Assembly (NCBI RefSeq): GCF_900460525.1
Contig: NZ_UHIY01000001.1
Span: forward strand, 3,162,001 to 3,226,000
From: Yersinia kristensenii
Lineage (GTDB): Bacteria > Pseudomonadota > Gammaproteobacteria > Enterobacterales > Enterobacteriaceae
Direction of reading: 5' to 3'
Length of the DNA: 64,000 nt
The notes below the pieces were generated by a model, which saw nothing but the letters and a program-made list of their open reading frames with translations, had not been told where the DNA came from and did no database searches. Both the position numbers and the translations under genes were made by a program. Below, in pieces: positions 10,297 through 18,749 of the stretch; position 1 is the stretch's first letter; each line of letters begins with the position of its first letter.

Positions 10297-10605
10297 ATGA
10301 GAAGTTTTTTGATCATATTCCTCGTTTCTTTTCCTATCTTTGCCAGTGCTGGCGAACCGCAATCTTTCTTGCCCGTCCCGGCAATCATGAAAGTATCCGA
10401 AGCTGTTTGCAGTAATCGGTATGTGACAAAAGAACGGATTACATGTATGAAATTAGTTGATGTATCTATTCTTAAAGCTTATTGGGTTGGACAGATGAAA
10501 AGCGCCTGCGCTTCAAAATTTGGGGGCCCAAATCCGTCATGTAGTAATATTAGACGACTGGCAAATGCTTTAGACAGAATGGGGGAGCAGTATCTTGAGG
10601 AATAG
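10297..10605 (+). CDS. Small secreted protein of unknown function
   Basis: I do not recognise this 102-residue protein. It starts with a clear Sec signal peptide (MRSFLIIFLVSFPIFASAGE, cleavage probably after ASA), so it is probably periplasmic or secreted. The mature part has four cysteines (in AVCSN, ITCMK, SACAS and PSCSN) that could form two disulfides, and no transmembrane helix. The ATG at 10297 follows AGGTGG at good distance; a GTG at 10288 is a weaker choice. It sits between fliE and a DNA glycosylase gene with no obvious partner. Confidence 0.7.
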   Translation: MRSFLIIFLVSFPIFASAGEPQSFLPVPAIMKVSEAVCSNRYVTKERITCMKLVDVSILKAYWVGQMKSACASKFGGPNPSCSNIRRLANALDRMGEQYLEE

Positions 10606-10636
10606 AGAAAGATATAAATAGCCACGATAAACTGTG

Positions 10637-11245
10637 TCATACAATCTCTTCATGTGACAATGCCCACAAATACAATGATGCAGTTGTGCCATATGGCGCG
10701 TAGCGGCGGCGATATCTTTCAAAACGTTCTCGCGGTAGCGTTTTGTGGCGATATAAATTCATCATACCGCGGCGGATGGCCAAATCCCCCCAACTGAGAA
10801 TATCTGGGCGAGAAAGTGAAGAAATAAGCAGCATTTCTGCGGTCCAGATACCCACACCATTAAGGTTTGAGAGCTGGGAAATAACCTCATTATCGGGTAA
10901 CTGAGAAATAGCGGACAAATCCAATGAACCACTCAGTGCCGCGTCGGCTGCGCCCTTGATATATCCGGCTTTACGCATGGTCATTCCGCAACCTTGAATC
11001 GTTTCTATAGCGGTTGCTGCAACAGTTAGCGGTGTCACCGAGCCCAATAATGTTAATAGCCGCGCATTAACAGTGAGCGCCGCTTTAACTGATATTTGCT
11101 GGTCGACAATATTTCTGATTAATGCAGCAAACAAATCTGGTGATAATGGGCGGGCTATCATTCCGATCCGCTCAATAGCCACAGCCATCTTTTTATCTCG
11201 TTGTTTAAGATGATTAATCTCTGTTTCACCGTAGTTGTAGAACAT
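10637..11245 (-). CDS. DNA-3-methyladenine glycosylase family protein (short AlkA-like)
   Basis: This is a helix-hairpin-helix base excision repair enzyme that should remove alkylated bases from DNA. The 202-residue protein has LIRNIVDQQISVKAA near the N-terminus, the HhH motif LSNLNGVGIWTAEMLL, and the GPD-type segment SWGDLAIRRGM carrying the catalytic aspartate. It lacks the N-terminal TBP-like domain of AlkA (282 residues), so it belongs to the short form. The start at 11245 follows a strong AAGGGAGA ribosome site; the reading frame continues upstream to 11380 but without similarity to the family. Confidence 0.85.
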   Translation of the reverse strand: MFYNYGETEINHLKQRDKKMAVAIERIGMIARPLSPDLFAALIRNIVDQQISVKAALTVNARLLTLLGSVTPLTVAATAIETIQGCGMTMRKAGYIKGAADAALSGSLDLSAISQLPDNEVISQLSNLNGVGIWTAEMLLISSLSRPDILSWGDLAIRRGMMNLYRHKTLPRERFERYRRRYAPYGTTASLYLWALSHEEIV

Positions 11246-11431
11246 ACCCGATCTCCCTTGTAGTGTGCGCGAAAAGCTAAAGCATAGCGTTAATTCTTTG
11301 GAGTAGACACTCCGTTTCTTGCCCGTAATTTCTAGTTTAAGATTTATCCGGACGCTATCACTGCTATATTTATTATTCATTACTTTTTAAACTTAAATTT
11401 TTAATTGTCAACTCTTATGAGGGTTAGAAAA

Positions 11432-11569
11432 ATGAGTGAAGAAAACAGAAAAATAAATAGTGATCCTTCATCGAAAACGGGTGAGAAACCTTTCCCAACT
11501 AAAATTGGTTATGTGATTGGTATTATTATTTTAATACTCGCAGTCAGTTATATATTTATGTATTGGTGA
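11432..11569 (+). CDS. Small single-pass membrane protein of unknown function (45 aa)
   Basis: This short frame has a GAGGG ribosome site 8 bases before its ATG. The polar N-terminus (MSEENRKINSDPSSKTGEKP) is followed by a hydrophobic helix (IGYVIGIIILILAVSYIFMYW) that runs to the C-terminus. It is probably a tail-anchored inner-membrane miniprotein. It ends 20 bases before chaB and is likely co-transcribed with it. I do not recognise the family. Confidence 0.6.
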   Translation: MSEENRKINSDPSSKTGEKPFPTKIGYVIGIIILILAVSYIFMYW

Positions 11570-11589
11570 TTTTATAGAAAGGATAAATT

Positions 11590-11823
11590 ATGCCTTATAA
11601 ATCAAATGAGACATTGCCAGATAATGTGAGGAAGGCATTGCCTACTCATGCGCAAGATATATATCGTGCTGCATTTAATAATGCTTGGGAAGAATATAAA
11701 GATAGTAAATTACGGCAAGAAGATGATTCGCGAGAAGAAACTGCACATAAAGTGGCATGGGGGGCGGTGAAGCAGAGCTATTACAAGGGTCAGGAAGAAA
11801 GCGGTGAATGGATTAAAAAGTAA
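11590..11823 (+). CDS. chaB: ChaB family protein
   Basis: The 77-residue protein matches E. coli ChaB over its whole length: MPYKSNETLPDNVRKALPTH, then AQDIYRAAFNNAWEEYKD, then REETAHKVAWGAVKQSYYKG. ChaB was named as a regulator of the Ca2+/H+ antiporter ChaA, but its biochemical role is not settled. No chaA is nearby; instead the gene follows a 45-residue membrane protein in a probable two-gene unit. An AAAGGA site precedes the ATG. Confidence 0.9.
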   Translation: MPYKSNETLPDNVRKALPTHAQDIYRAAFNNAWEEYKDSKLRQEDDSREETAHKVAWGAVKQSYYKGQEESGEWIKK

Positions 11824-11850
11824 CATTCACCGCTTAGCGGGGAGCTGAAT

Positions 11851-14820
11851 CTATGCACTTTCAGCTAAATAAATGTTCTGACTGCCAATTTTTTGCAGTA
11901 AAGCTGAAATATCAATACTATCCACTTTGTCTGCTTGAAGGTGAGTGATGGCGTATTCCTGCCAGATACCTGATTGCAGGAATAAAATAAATAGATCTCT
12001 GTCCAGGTGATTTTCATTCACCATATTCAGCATGATATTCAGTGCCTCAGATAATAATTTTCCTGGCTTATAAGGGCGGTCTGCGGCTGTCAGAGCTTCA
12101 AATACATCGGCAATAGCCATTATGCGCACAGGAATGCTCATCTGTTTATAAGTGAGTTGATAAGGATATCCTTTGCCATCCATACGCTCATGATGTCCAC
12201 CCGCAATAGTGGCTACATTTGCCATCGAGCGCGGGAAAGGCAATTTTTTGAGCATCACAATAGTTTGCATAATGTGTTCATTGATTTTATAACGGTCTTC
12301 TTCAGTTAAGGTTCCACGCCGAATACTGAGGTTATAAATCTCACCACGGTTATAGAGCAGAGTGGGTTCGGGTACTTTGAAATCATAATATTCCTGACGT
12401 TTGTTTTTATTATCCCGGTAAATAAGATGTTCTTCCTTATCTGCCAGCATAGGTTCTTGTGTGGGTAGTGAGGCAACTGCCCGTCGAGCTTTACGCTCGC
12501 GTTCTTCATGAGCAATACCGGCATTATCATCTAATGTACGAGTCCAGTGATACCCAGCAATTTGCTGAATACGCGCTATGGCGTCATCGGACATAAATTC
12601 ACCACCGATATTACAGTGCGCAATAAAGTAAAAATCATCATCCAACTGACGCAATTCAGCCGCCAATAATTGCTGATCAATGTCATTAGCATCTACCGTG
12701 GTATGGCGGCGCAAGAAGTTGATCTCTTTTTCACATTTTAAGACTTCAAATCTCATCCGTATTTCATGGATACGGTCATAAATTAATTCCAGTTTCGTTG
12801 ATTTATCCACCACAAATTCAGGTGTGGTTATCTTGCCACAGTCATGTAACCAGCATGCTGTATGCAGTTCTTCCCACTCATTTTCCGATAAACTAAAGTT
12901 AGCGAAAGGCCCTTCTTTGATATTCACTGCGGCTCTGGCGAGCATTTTGGTTATTTCGGGCACTCGCTGGCAGTGCCCGCCGGTATAAGCACTTTTGGCA
13001 TCAATAGCACCCGCAATGAGCTCAATAAATGCATTGAGCAGGTTTTTTTGTTCTTGTAATAACTTTTGCGTTTCAACTGAAACAGATAAACTACCGACCA
13101 GAGCATTAACTAATTGAATTTTAGAAAGTTCACGCTCTGAATTTAATTGATAAGGGGTAAATAGCAGCAAAAAACCCAAGAGTTGTTTATCATGAGTTTT
13201 CATAGGTACGGCAACAAAACGTAGTGGTAAATAAGGTTGCAGGAAGTCTTGTAATTGACTAAATATATTATCTTTATTTAAGGTTCCAGCGATAGTTTGA
13301 CCTTCTAATACTGGCTGGAAAGTGGCGAAATTATTTTCTTTTATATCTAATGGTGTCATTTCGGCTACTGGGATATTTTCGCTATTCCAGCGAAATGCCG
13401 TTGGTGTGAATATCCCTTCATCTTTATCGGCAAGAAATATAATCCCCCCGGTCATTGCTGCAATTTCAGTCGTTTCAGTTAATAACCCCTGCATTTGTCG
13501 AAAGAAGCTGTTTTCTGCCGTCAACATATTGCCCATTGAAATAAATTGCTTCAGTGTTAATTTCATTTTTGACATTGATTTGTGCAATTCATCGACTTCT
13601 TCAATCATGGAATGCTCTGATTGATGTTCTTCGAAATGTAAGTTGCTTATAGCATCAGCATCTTTACGAAGACGAATCAGTGGGTTGGATATTTTCCGTG
13701 AGAAATACCAAACAAGGGGTAAACTGAGTAACAATAGGATAAAGGCAATAAAGGTTGAATAGTTACGAATGGAGTTCGCATCAGCCGTAAGATAACTTGC
13801 TGGCGTGGCAATGACCAACTGATATTTATTACCGCTATTATTAACGTCAATAATTGAGCCGAACCAGCGCTTATCTTGTGCTTCAAACATGATGCTATGG
13901 TTATTATCATTCCCTATCAGATTATTGTGTTCAACACTATTATTTTGAGCGTTTAACAATGTTTGTAATACCGGTATCTGTTTATTCGTATCCGTCGAGT
14001 TTGTTGTGTTTTCTTGCAGTTTAGGTAGGCTCGCGATAACCTCACCGCGAGAATTGATAATAATGGCTTGGCTACCAGGTGGCAGATTCTGTCTTATTAA
14101 AAATTGCGATAATGACGCCAGGGAAACATCTAACCCAATGATTGATTGATTATTTTCAGAGCGGCGACTATAGGTAAAACCAGCTTCACCAGTACCTTTG
14201 AACATATAAATAGGGGAGGTGACCAACGTAGGGCTAGCCGAGGCCAGAATAAACCAATCTCGCCTCCGGGGATCATAGTTATCATTATCGCGTGGCATAA
14301 CTGCAATAACTTGCTGTTTTTCATTAAGATAAATAAACCGTTTTTCCGGTAAGCTATCGAGAAAACGATTACTTTGAATCATCCACTCGGCATTTTCTGG
14401 CGCATGGAATAATATACGGTTAGACTCAGTTAGGCGGCGTAGCATAAATAAATCGCCATTAGGATAGGCGGTATACACAGCACTGGCGTAGTTATTCTGC
14501 TTCAGAACTTCAACTAATTTACTAACAAAAGCCATCCGTTGTTCAAGTGTCGGTAATTCTGTAATTTGCATGCTGGCGAGGAGGTTTACAGACATCATCA
14601 TTGGTCGTGTTATTGCATCCAATTCTGCCGCAATAGCCTCTCCTGTTTTTTGATATTGTCTATTGGTGCTGATTTCAGTCAGTTTAGTCAGCTGGCTATA
14701 ACCAAAAATAATAATAACAGTACCGATTGAGATAATCAGCAGAGTGAAAAGGGCTGCGATCTGAATATGCAAAGGATAGCGGCTTTTTAGTTTTAACAGG
14801 TTACTGACCATCATGCCCAT
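11851..14820 (-). CDS. Membrane sensor HD-GYP domain protein (probable c-di-GMP phosphodiesterase)
   Basis: This 989-residue protein begins with a transmembrane helix (about residues 20-45), a periplasmic Cache-like sensor domain, a second helix near residue 355 followed by a HAMP-like linker, a GAF-like region (about 430-590), then an HD-GYP catalytic domain. HDCGK begins at residue 659 and the HHERMDGKGYP motif ends with GYP at 884-886. HD-GYP enzymes hydrolyse cyclic di-GMP, so it may favour motility, which fits its place among flagellar genes. About 150 charged residues lie between the HD and GYP parts, more than in the usual domain. The ATGs at 14820, 14814 and 14811 are all possible starts. 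Confidence 0.85.
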   Translation of the reverse strand: MGMMVSNLLKLKSRYPLHIQIAALFTLLIISIGTVIIIFGYSQLTKLTEISTNRQYQKTGEAIAAELDAITRPMMMSVNLLASMQITELPTLEQRMAFVSKLVEVLKQNNYASAVYTAYPNGDLFMLRRLTESNRILFHAPENAEWMIQSNRFLDSLPEKRFIYLNEKQQVIAVMPRDNDNYDPRRRDWFILASASPTLVTSPIYMFKGTGEAGFTYSRRSENNQSIIGLDVSLASLSQFLIRQNLPPGSQAIIINSRGEVIASLPKLQENTTNSTDTNKQIPVLQTLLNAQNNSVEHNNLIGNDNNHSIMFEAQDKRWFGSIIDVNNSGNKYQLVIATPASYLTADANSIRNYSTFIAFILLLLSLPLVWYFSRKISNPLIRLRKDADAISNLHFEEHQSEHSMIEEVDELHKSMSKMKLTLKQFISMGNMLTAENSFFRQMQGLLTETTEIAAMTGGIIFLADKDEGIFTPTAFRWNSENIPVAEMTPLDIKENNFATFQPVLEGQTIAGTLNKDNIFSQLQDFLQPYLPLRFVAVPMKTHDKQLLGFLLLFTPYQLNSERELSKIQLVNALVGSLSVSVETQKLLQEQKNLLNAFIELIAGAIDAKSAYTGGHCQRVPEITKMLARAAVNIKEGPFANFSLSENEWEELHTACWLHDCGKITTPEFVVDKSTKLELIYDRIHEIRMRFEVLKCEKEINFLRRHTTVDANDIDQQLLAAELRQLDDDFYFIAHCNIGGEFMSDDAIARIQQIAGYHWTRTLDDNAGIAHEERERKARRAVASLPTQEPMLADKEEHLIYRDNKNKRQEYYDFKVPEPTLLYNRGEIYNLSIRRGTLTEEDRYKINEHIMQTIVMLKKLPFPRSMANVATIAGGHHERMDGKGYPYQLTYKQMSIPVRIMAIADVFEALTAADRPYKPGKLLSEALNIMLNMVNENHLDRDLFILFLQSGIWQEYAITHLQADKVDSIDISALLQKIGSQNIYLAESA

Positions 14821-15126
14821 CCCGAGAGTTTATTATTTAATCAACTCTAATCATAGAATGCACCTGTCTAACTAGCATATTCCTATTTTTTCAGTGAGTT
14901 ATAGTTAATTGTATGATTGTAAAGATTTTTATTGATATCAATACAATATTTTTGGTAGAAAAATCTACTGATGGTATTCAAAAATAAGATTTTAACGTGC
15001 GGAATATCTAAAAGCAGTATTTAGCAGTCAGGATGATTATCGATAAAAAGGCGTAAATACCTAAATACGGATGCAGGAGTTGATGACCAATGCACAGTAC
15101 AGTTTAAAGTATGGCAATTAGAGACC
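14821..15126. other. AT-rich intergenic stretch upstream of the HD-GYP gene
   Basis: This 306-base stretch separates the start of the HD-GYP gene from the end of the AraC-type gene. I see no coding frame, RNA gene or clear terminator. It presumably holds the HD-GYP gene promoter, but I could not single out -35/-10 boxes with confidence. Confidence 0.5.
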
Positions 15127-15996
15127 TTAAATCAGGTTTAAATAACGATGATAATTGACTTCTGGTGGGTCATTATTGGGAGGTTGCAAACGATGATGCC
15201 CACGTATAGCGGTAGGCGCAAATCCAAAACGCTTGCGAAAACGTTCGGCAAAACGTGATGCGCTCTCATAACCTACCTGATTAGCAATCAATGAAATTGG
15301 CCAATCAGTCCCTTGTAACAAACGTAAAGCACTGGTCATGCGCACATCAATCATCAAATCACGTAAGAGTATATTTTCGGCCGCTAATTTTCGCCGTAAT
15401 ACCACTTCACTCATTGCCATATGGTCGGCAACTGTAGCTGCTGACCATATTTTGTGTGGGTCAATTGCCAGACAACGGCGCACCTTCTCACTTAATGATT
15501 GGCTATCATTTAATCTAAATTTAACACCACGTTGAGCTAACCAAAGTAATAATTCAAGCATACGATGCCTGATGATGGCAGGGGGAATATCGCCTATATC
15601 GGATATTGCTTTAAATGTACTCCCGAAGGTATTTATAAATTCCGCTGCCAAATTACGCACTGGCATAACGCCAGGAATAATCCCAAGGCCAGTTGATGCA
15701 GGATGATTAGCAAAAGTAGCTATCAAATGGGGGTCACAGCGTAATTGGTGGCTAAAAAATAACCCACTATCAGATAATCCATTTATTATATCAATTGTCT
15801 GGCCGCTACTGATGGCAACTATTTCACCCGATCGGATAATACATTCTTGGTTATCCCAACGAATAATTTTTTGTCCATGGTTAACCATAATGAGCAATGG
15901 GTGCTCAATATAGACAGAGGTGAGCAGTAGCTCTGTGTGTTGAATAACATGTGCAGAGCTACCCACTCCAGGGCAAAAATTAATTGTACGTTCCAT
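15127..15996 (-). CDS. AraC family transcriptional regulator
   Basis: The 289-residue protein has a cupin-like N-terminal sensing half (residues 1-110, with IIRSGEIVAISSGQTIDI) and a C-terminal AraC-type DNA-binding region with two helix-turn-helix units (AATVADHMAMSEVVLRRKLA and PISLIANQVGYESASRFAER), then the conserved FRKRFGFAPTAIR. The effector and targets are unknown. It is flanked by AT-rich DNA and sits between the HD-GYP gene and fliT with its own promoter region. It resembles the group that includes the YdeO/GadX-like activators more than the sugar-utilisation AraC, judged only by motif pattern. Confidence 0.85.
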   Translation of the reverse strand: MERTINFCPGVGSSAHVIQHTELLLTSVYIEHPLLIMVNHGQKIIRWDNQECIIRSGEIVAISSGQTIDIINGLSDSGLFFSHQLRCDPHLIATFANHPASTGLGIIPGVMPVRNLAAEFINTFGSTFKAISDIGDIPPAIIRHRMLELLLWLAQRGVKFRLNDSQSLSEKVRRCLAIDPHKIWSAATVADHMAMSEVVLRRKLAAENILLRDLMIDVRMTSALRLLQGTDWPISLIANQVGYESASRFAERFRKRFGFAPTAIRGHHRLQPPNNDPPEVNYHRYLNLI

Positions 15997-16271
15997 CGAT
16001 ATTCATTTCACAATTTTAGCCTGAGAATATCTTTACGCTTTGAATAGCTGGCTGGCAACTTATTTTAATAGAAAAATGACAATAACCGACTATTTTAGCA
16101 AAAAGTTTTTGGGAGTGAGAATAATAGCCAGTAGACATGAGTAATTGTTACTATCAATATAATCCCATGTTAAAAATAATGATATTAAAAATCAATTGTA
16201 ATGTTAATAATTTTAATTGTATGCAATTGCTCAATAACTCATCAATGTTTTATGATTTTACGAACTGAAGA

Positions 16272-16634
16272 TTACTGTGTTTCACCTAACAGTAATGCAT
16301 GGTCAGGAAACTGACCATAAGTATTATTTACCGCCTGTTGTCGGGTGGATTGTCCAATCAACTCACTTAATGCATCAAGGCGCAGCTGCAATAAACGCTT
16401 AATTTCAATTTCATTATTTAATATGGCTTTTAACTTTTCTCGCAATAACTCTTGCAATACTAACGATGCGCATGAAGAAATAGTGATATTAGCAGTGTTT
16501 TCAACTGTTTTGAGATAAGTGATTTCGAGATCAACCAGCGCATCCCAATTGCCCTCAGTCGCCAGCGCTAACATCTGCTCACTGAGGGTCAGGATTTGTT
16601 GATAATCGGACAAAAGGTGCTGGTGACGTTCCAT
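16272..16634 (-). CDS. fliT: FliT, flagellar chaperone and FlhDC antagonist
   Basis: FliT is the export chaperone of the filament cap FliD; when free it binds FlhDC and lowers class II flagellar transcription. The 120-residue helical protein ([36 protein letters not shown]) matches enteric FliT in length and pattern. It lies 11 bases after fliS in the fliDST operon, which is driven by the sigma-28 promoter upstream of fliD. Confidence 0.93.
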   Translation of the reverse strand: MERHQHLLSDYQQILTLSEQMLALATEGNWDALVDLEITYLKTVENTANITISSCASLVLQELLREKLKAILNNEIEIKRLLQLRLDALSELIGQSTRQQAVNNTYGQFPDHALLLGETQ

Positions 16635-16645
16635 TTAATGGGGTC

Positions 16646-17044
16646 CTAATCTGGTTGATAATTGGGGCCGATCTGCCGCCAGGCATCCGCAATATTTTCG
16701 AGCAAAGCGAGTACTTCAGTAATAGCTTGTTCGTCATTATGCAAGTTGGCATGCAGCAAACGCCGCGACATATAGTCATATAAAGCCGACAAATTCTCGG
16801 CCATTTCGCCGCCTTTTTCCAAATCCAGCCCGGCATTCAGGCCATTATTAATAATATCAATTGCTTTAGATATCGCGGCCCCTTTAGCAGGAATATCTTT
16901 TTGATTCATCAAGATGCGGGCACGAACCAGGGCGCTTTGCGCCCCGTCGAACAGCATCACGATCAATTGATGGGGGCTGGCACTCATTACCCCGCTCTCT
17001 AATCCTACCTGAGCGTAGGCCTGACTCCCTGATCGGTTGTACAT
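16646..17044 (-). CDS. fliS: FliS, flagellin export chaperone
   Basis: FliS binds the C-terminal helix of flagellin in the cytoplasm, preventing early polymerisation and delivering it to the export gate. The 132-residue protein has the family signature YAQVGLESGVMSASPHQLIV and MLFDGAQSAL, and the helical segment LSALYDYMSRRLLHANLHND. The start is 12 bases after the fliD stop, within the fliDST operon. Confidence 0.96.
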   Translation of the reverse strand: MYNRSGSQAYAQVGLESGVMSASPHQLIVMLFDGAQSALVRARILMNQKDIPAKGAAISKAIDIINNGLNAGLDLEKGGEMAENLSALYDYMSRRLLHANLHNDEQAITEVLALLENIADAWRQIGPNYQPD

Positions 17045-17055
17045 GCTCTATCCCT

Positions 17056-18453
17056 TTAAGAGAACTGCTGCGTTAAGAAGCTGGAAGTGTTATTTAATGA
17101 ACTCATCATTTTATCCAGCTGTGTGAATTGTGCTTTGTATCGTTCAATATTGGCATTGATGCTGTCAGTTGTGGATATAACTTGGTTATCAAGACTTTTT
17201 AATGATTTATTAATGCCGTCAGTAACAGCTTTTAATGTGCCTTTTGTGGTATCCAAAGCACCATTAAGTAGATTATCAGTTTGAGTAGCAAAACCCGTCG
17301 CTTTGCCGTCACCGACAAAGAAAGCGGTCACACTATTAGGTTTATCTTTTAGTACAGCATCTAGTTTCGTGGAGTCTATGACTAACTTGCCGTCCAGGTC
17401 TTGAGTAATCCCCATGCTAGCCAGTGTTTTCAAATCACCGGATTGAGCAGAGGCTAATTGACTTTTTAACTGAGTCTGAATCGTTCTTAATGTACCATCA
17501 CCAACTAAAGCCCCGTTGCTGCTGGATTGATCTTTACCTGCTGTTACCGCTGTGTATTTAGTCAGTGACGCAAATGTAGTTTGCAAAGAATTATAGGCGT
17601 CGACAAAACCCTGAATAGCTGCTTTTGTCGCGCTACTGTCGCGGGTTATTATCAGTTGTTCTGGTGCACCGGCTTTAGTTTCTGCTTTCAGATTAATGGT
17701 AACGCCTTGTGGTGCATCCGTAATGGTATTACTTTGGCGGGTGATAGAGACACCATTGACTGTTAATTGCGCATCTTCCGCTTTGACTTTCTGCGTCATT
17801 GCACCGCTGCCGCCAGTGCTACCTGACGTATAATTCAGAAAATCATTTAAAGTTTCATCACCAGTAACACTGATGGTCATTTCTGATTTTGTGCCAGTGT
17901 CTCTAGAAGTTAATGCTAGATAATAGGTATTGTCATCCGCTTTCATAATACTGGCGTTGACATTACCTTCTTTTTTATTAATTGCGTCCCGGATATCTGC
18001 CAGAGAGGTTTGTTCATTAGTTAATGTAATCTCTAGCGGTTTTTCTTGGCCCGGTTGGCTAATAGTAATAGTGCGGGTAGCATTATCATTGCCTAATTTA
18101 TCTGTCACATTAGGGACATCTTTAGATAATAAGGATTGTGCTTTCGCCAGGTTTGTTACTTCAATGACATAGCTTCCCGCTGTGGCTTTACTGTCGGTCG
18201 TGGCACTAAAAGCAGTATTCGTGCTATTGACCGCAGTGGAGTTTAATGTGTCCGCTTTTTTTAATGTCGCCGATGCGGTTTCTAGTTTTGCCAAGGAACT
18301 TTGCAGGACGCTAAATGCAGTGAGCTTGCTTTTATAGCTAGACTGCTGGTTAGTCAGCGGGGTTAAGCGAGTCATTTCCGATGCGGTTAACTTATCCAAC
18401 AATTCGTTTAAATTCATTCCTGACCCACTACCCAGAGAACTGATACTTGCCAT
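17056..18453 (-). CDS. fliD: FliD, flagellar filament capping protein
   Basis: FliD forms the pentameric cap at the filament tip that folds incoming flagellin. The 465-residue protein has the conserved N-terminus (ISSLGSGSGMNLNELLDKLT), central variable D2/D3 domains with a DAQLTVNGVSITRQSNTI segment typical of the family, and a C-terminal coiled-coil D0/D1 (RYKAQFTQLDKMMSSLNNTS and SFLTQQFS). Length equals the usual enteric FliD. A sigma-28 promoter lies 35-61 bases upstream of the ATG. Confidence 0.97.
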   Translation of the reverse strand: MASISSLGSGSGMNLNELLDKLTASEMTRLTPLTNQQSSYKSKLTAFSVLQSSLAKLETASATLKKADTLNSTAVNSTNTAFSATTDSKATAGSYVIEVTNLAKAQSLLSKDVPNVTDKLGNDNATRTITISQPGQEKPLEITLTNEQTSLADIRDAINKKEGNVNASIMKADDNTYYLALTSRDTGTKSEMTISVTGDETLNDFLNYTSGSTGGSGAMTQKVKAEDAQLTVNGVSITRQSNTITDAPQGVTINLKAETKAGAPEQLIITRDSSATKAAIQGFVDAYNSLQTTFASLTKYTAVTAGKDQSSSNGALVGDGTLRTIQTQLKSQLASAQSGDLKTLASMGITQDLDGKLVIDSTKLDAVLKDKPNSVTAFFVGDGKATGFATQTDNLLNGALDTTKGTLKAVTDGINKSLKSLDNQVISTTDSINANIERYKAQFTQLDKMMSSLNNTSSFLTQQFS

Positions 18454-18487
18454 GTCTAATCCTTAATATTCAAGTGTCGTTAACAGG

Positions 18488-18514
18488 TTATCGGCCAGAG
18501 AGGCAAAAAGTTTA
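18488..18514 (-). promoter_or_regulatory. Sigma-28 (FliA) promoter for fliDST
   Basis: On the minus strand TAAACTTT (18514-18507), 11 bases, then GCCGATAA (18495-18488). This is a near-perfect match to the enteric sigma-28 consensus TAAAGTTT-N11-GCCGATAA. It points toward fliD, whose ATG is at 18453. Confidence 0.9.
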
Positions 18515-18650
18515 CACATAAAACAGAATTTATGATGGGCGGAATAACGGGGGATAACAGGGCGCTATTTGTCCCATTGAATAAATCACCGATTAGGACT
18601 GAGATAAGGGGGGATTTCCGGAGATTTTTAAAATTATTTCCCTGAATGAC

Positions 18651-18677
18651 TAAAGGTTCTTTAAAGAGCGCCGATAC
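18651..18677 (+). promoter_or_regulatory. Sigma-28 (FliA) promoter for fliC
   Basis: TAAAGGTT (18651-18658), 11 bases, then GCCGATAC (18670-18677) match the sigma-28 consensus with the correct spacing. The fliC ATG follows at 18750, leaving a leader of about 65 bases with an AAGGA ribosome site. Confidence 0.92.
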
Positions 18678-18749
18678 AAGTTGTGACGGTGATGAAGCCG
18701 TGGGCAGTATGCCCAAACCATAACCCAATAGCATTTAAGGAATAACACT

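Noticed and set aside
11246..11380. N-terminal extension of the DNA glycosylase
   Set aside because: The extra 45 residues show no family similarity, and a strong ribosome site precedes the internal ATG at 11245.
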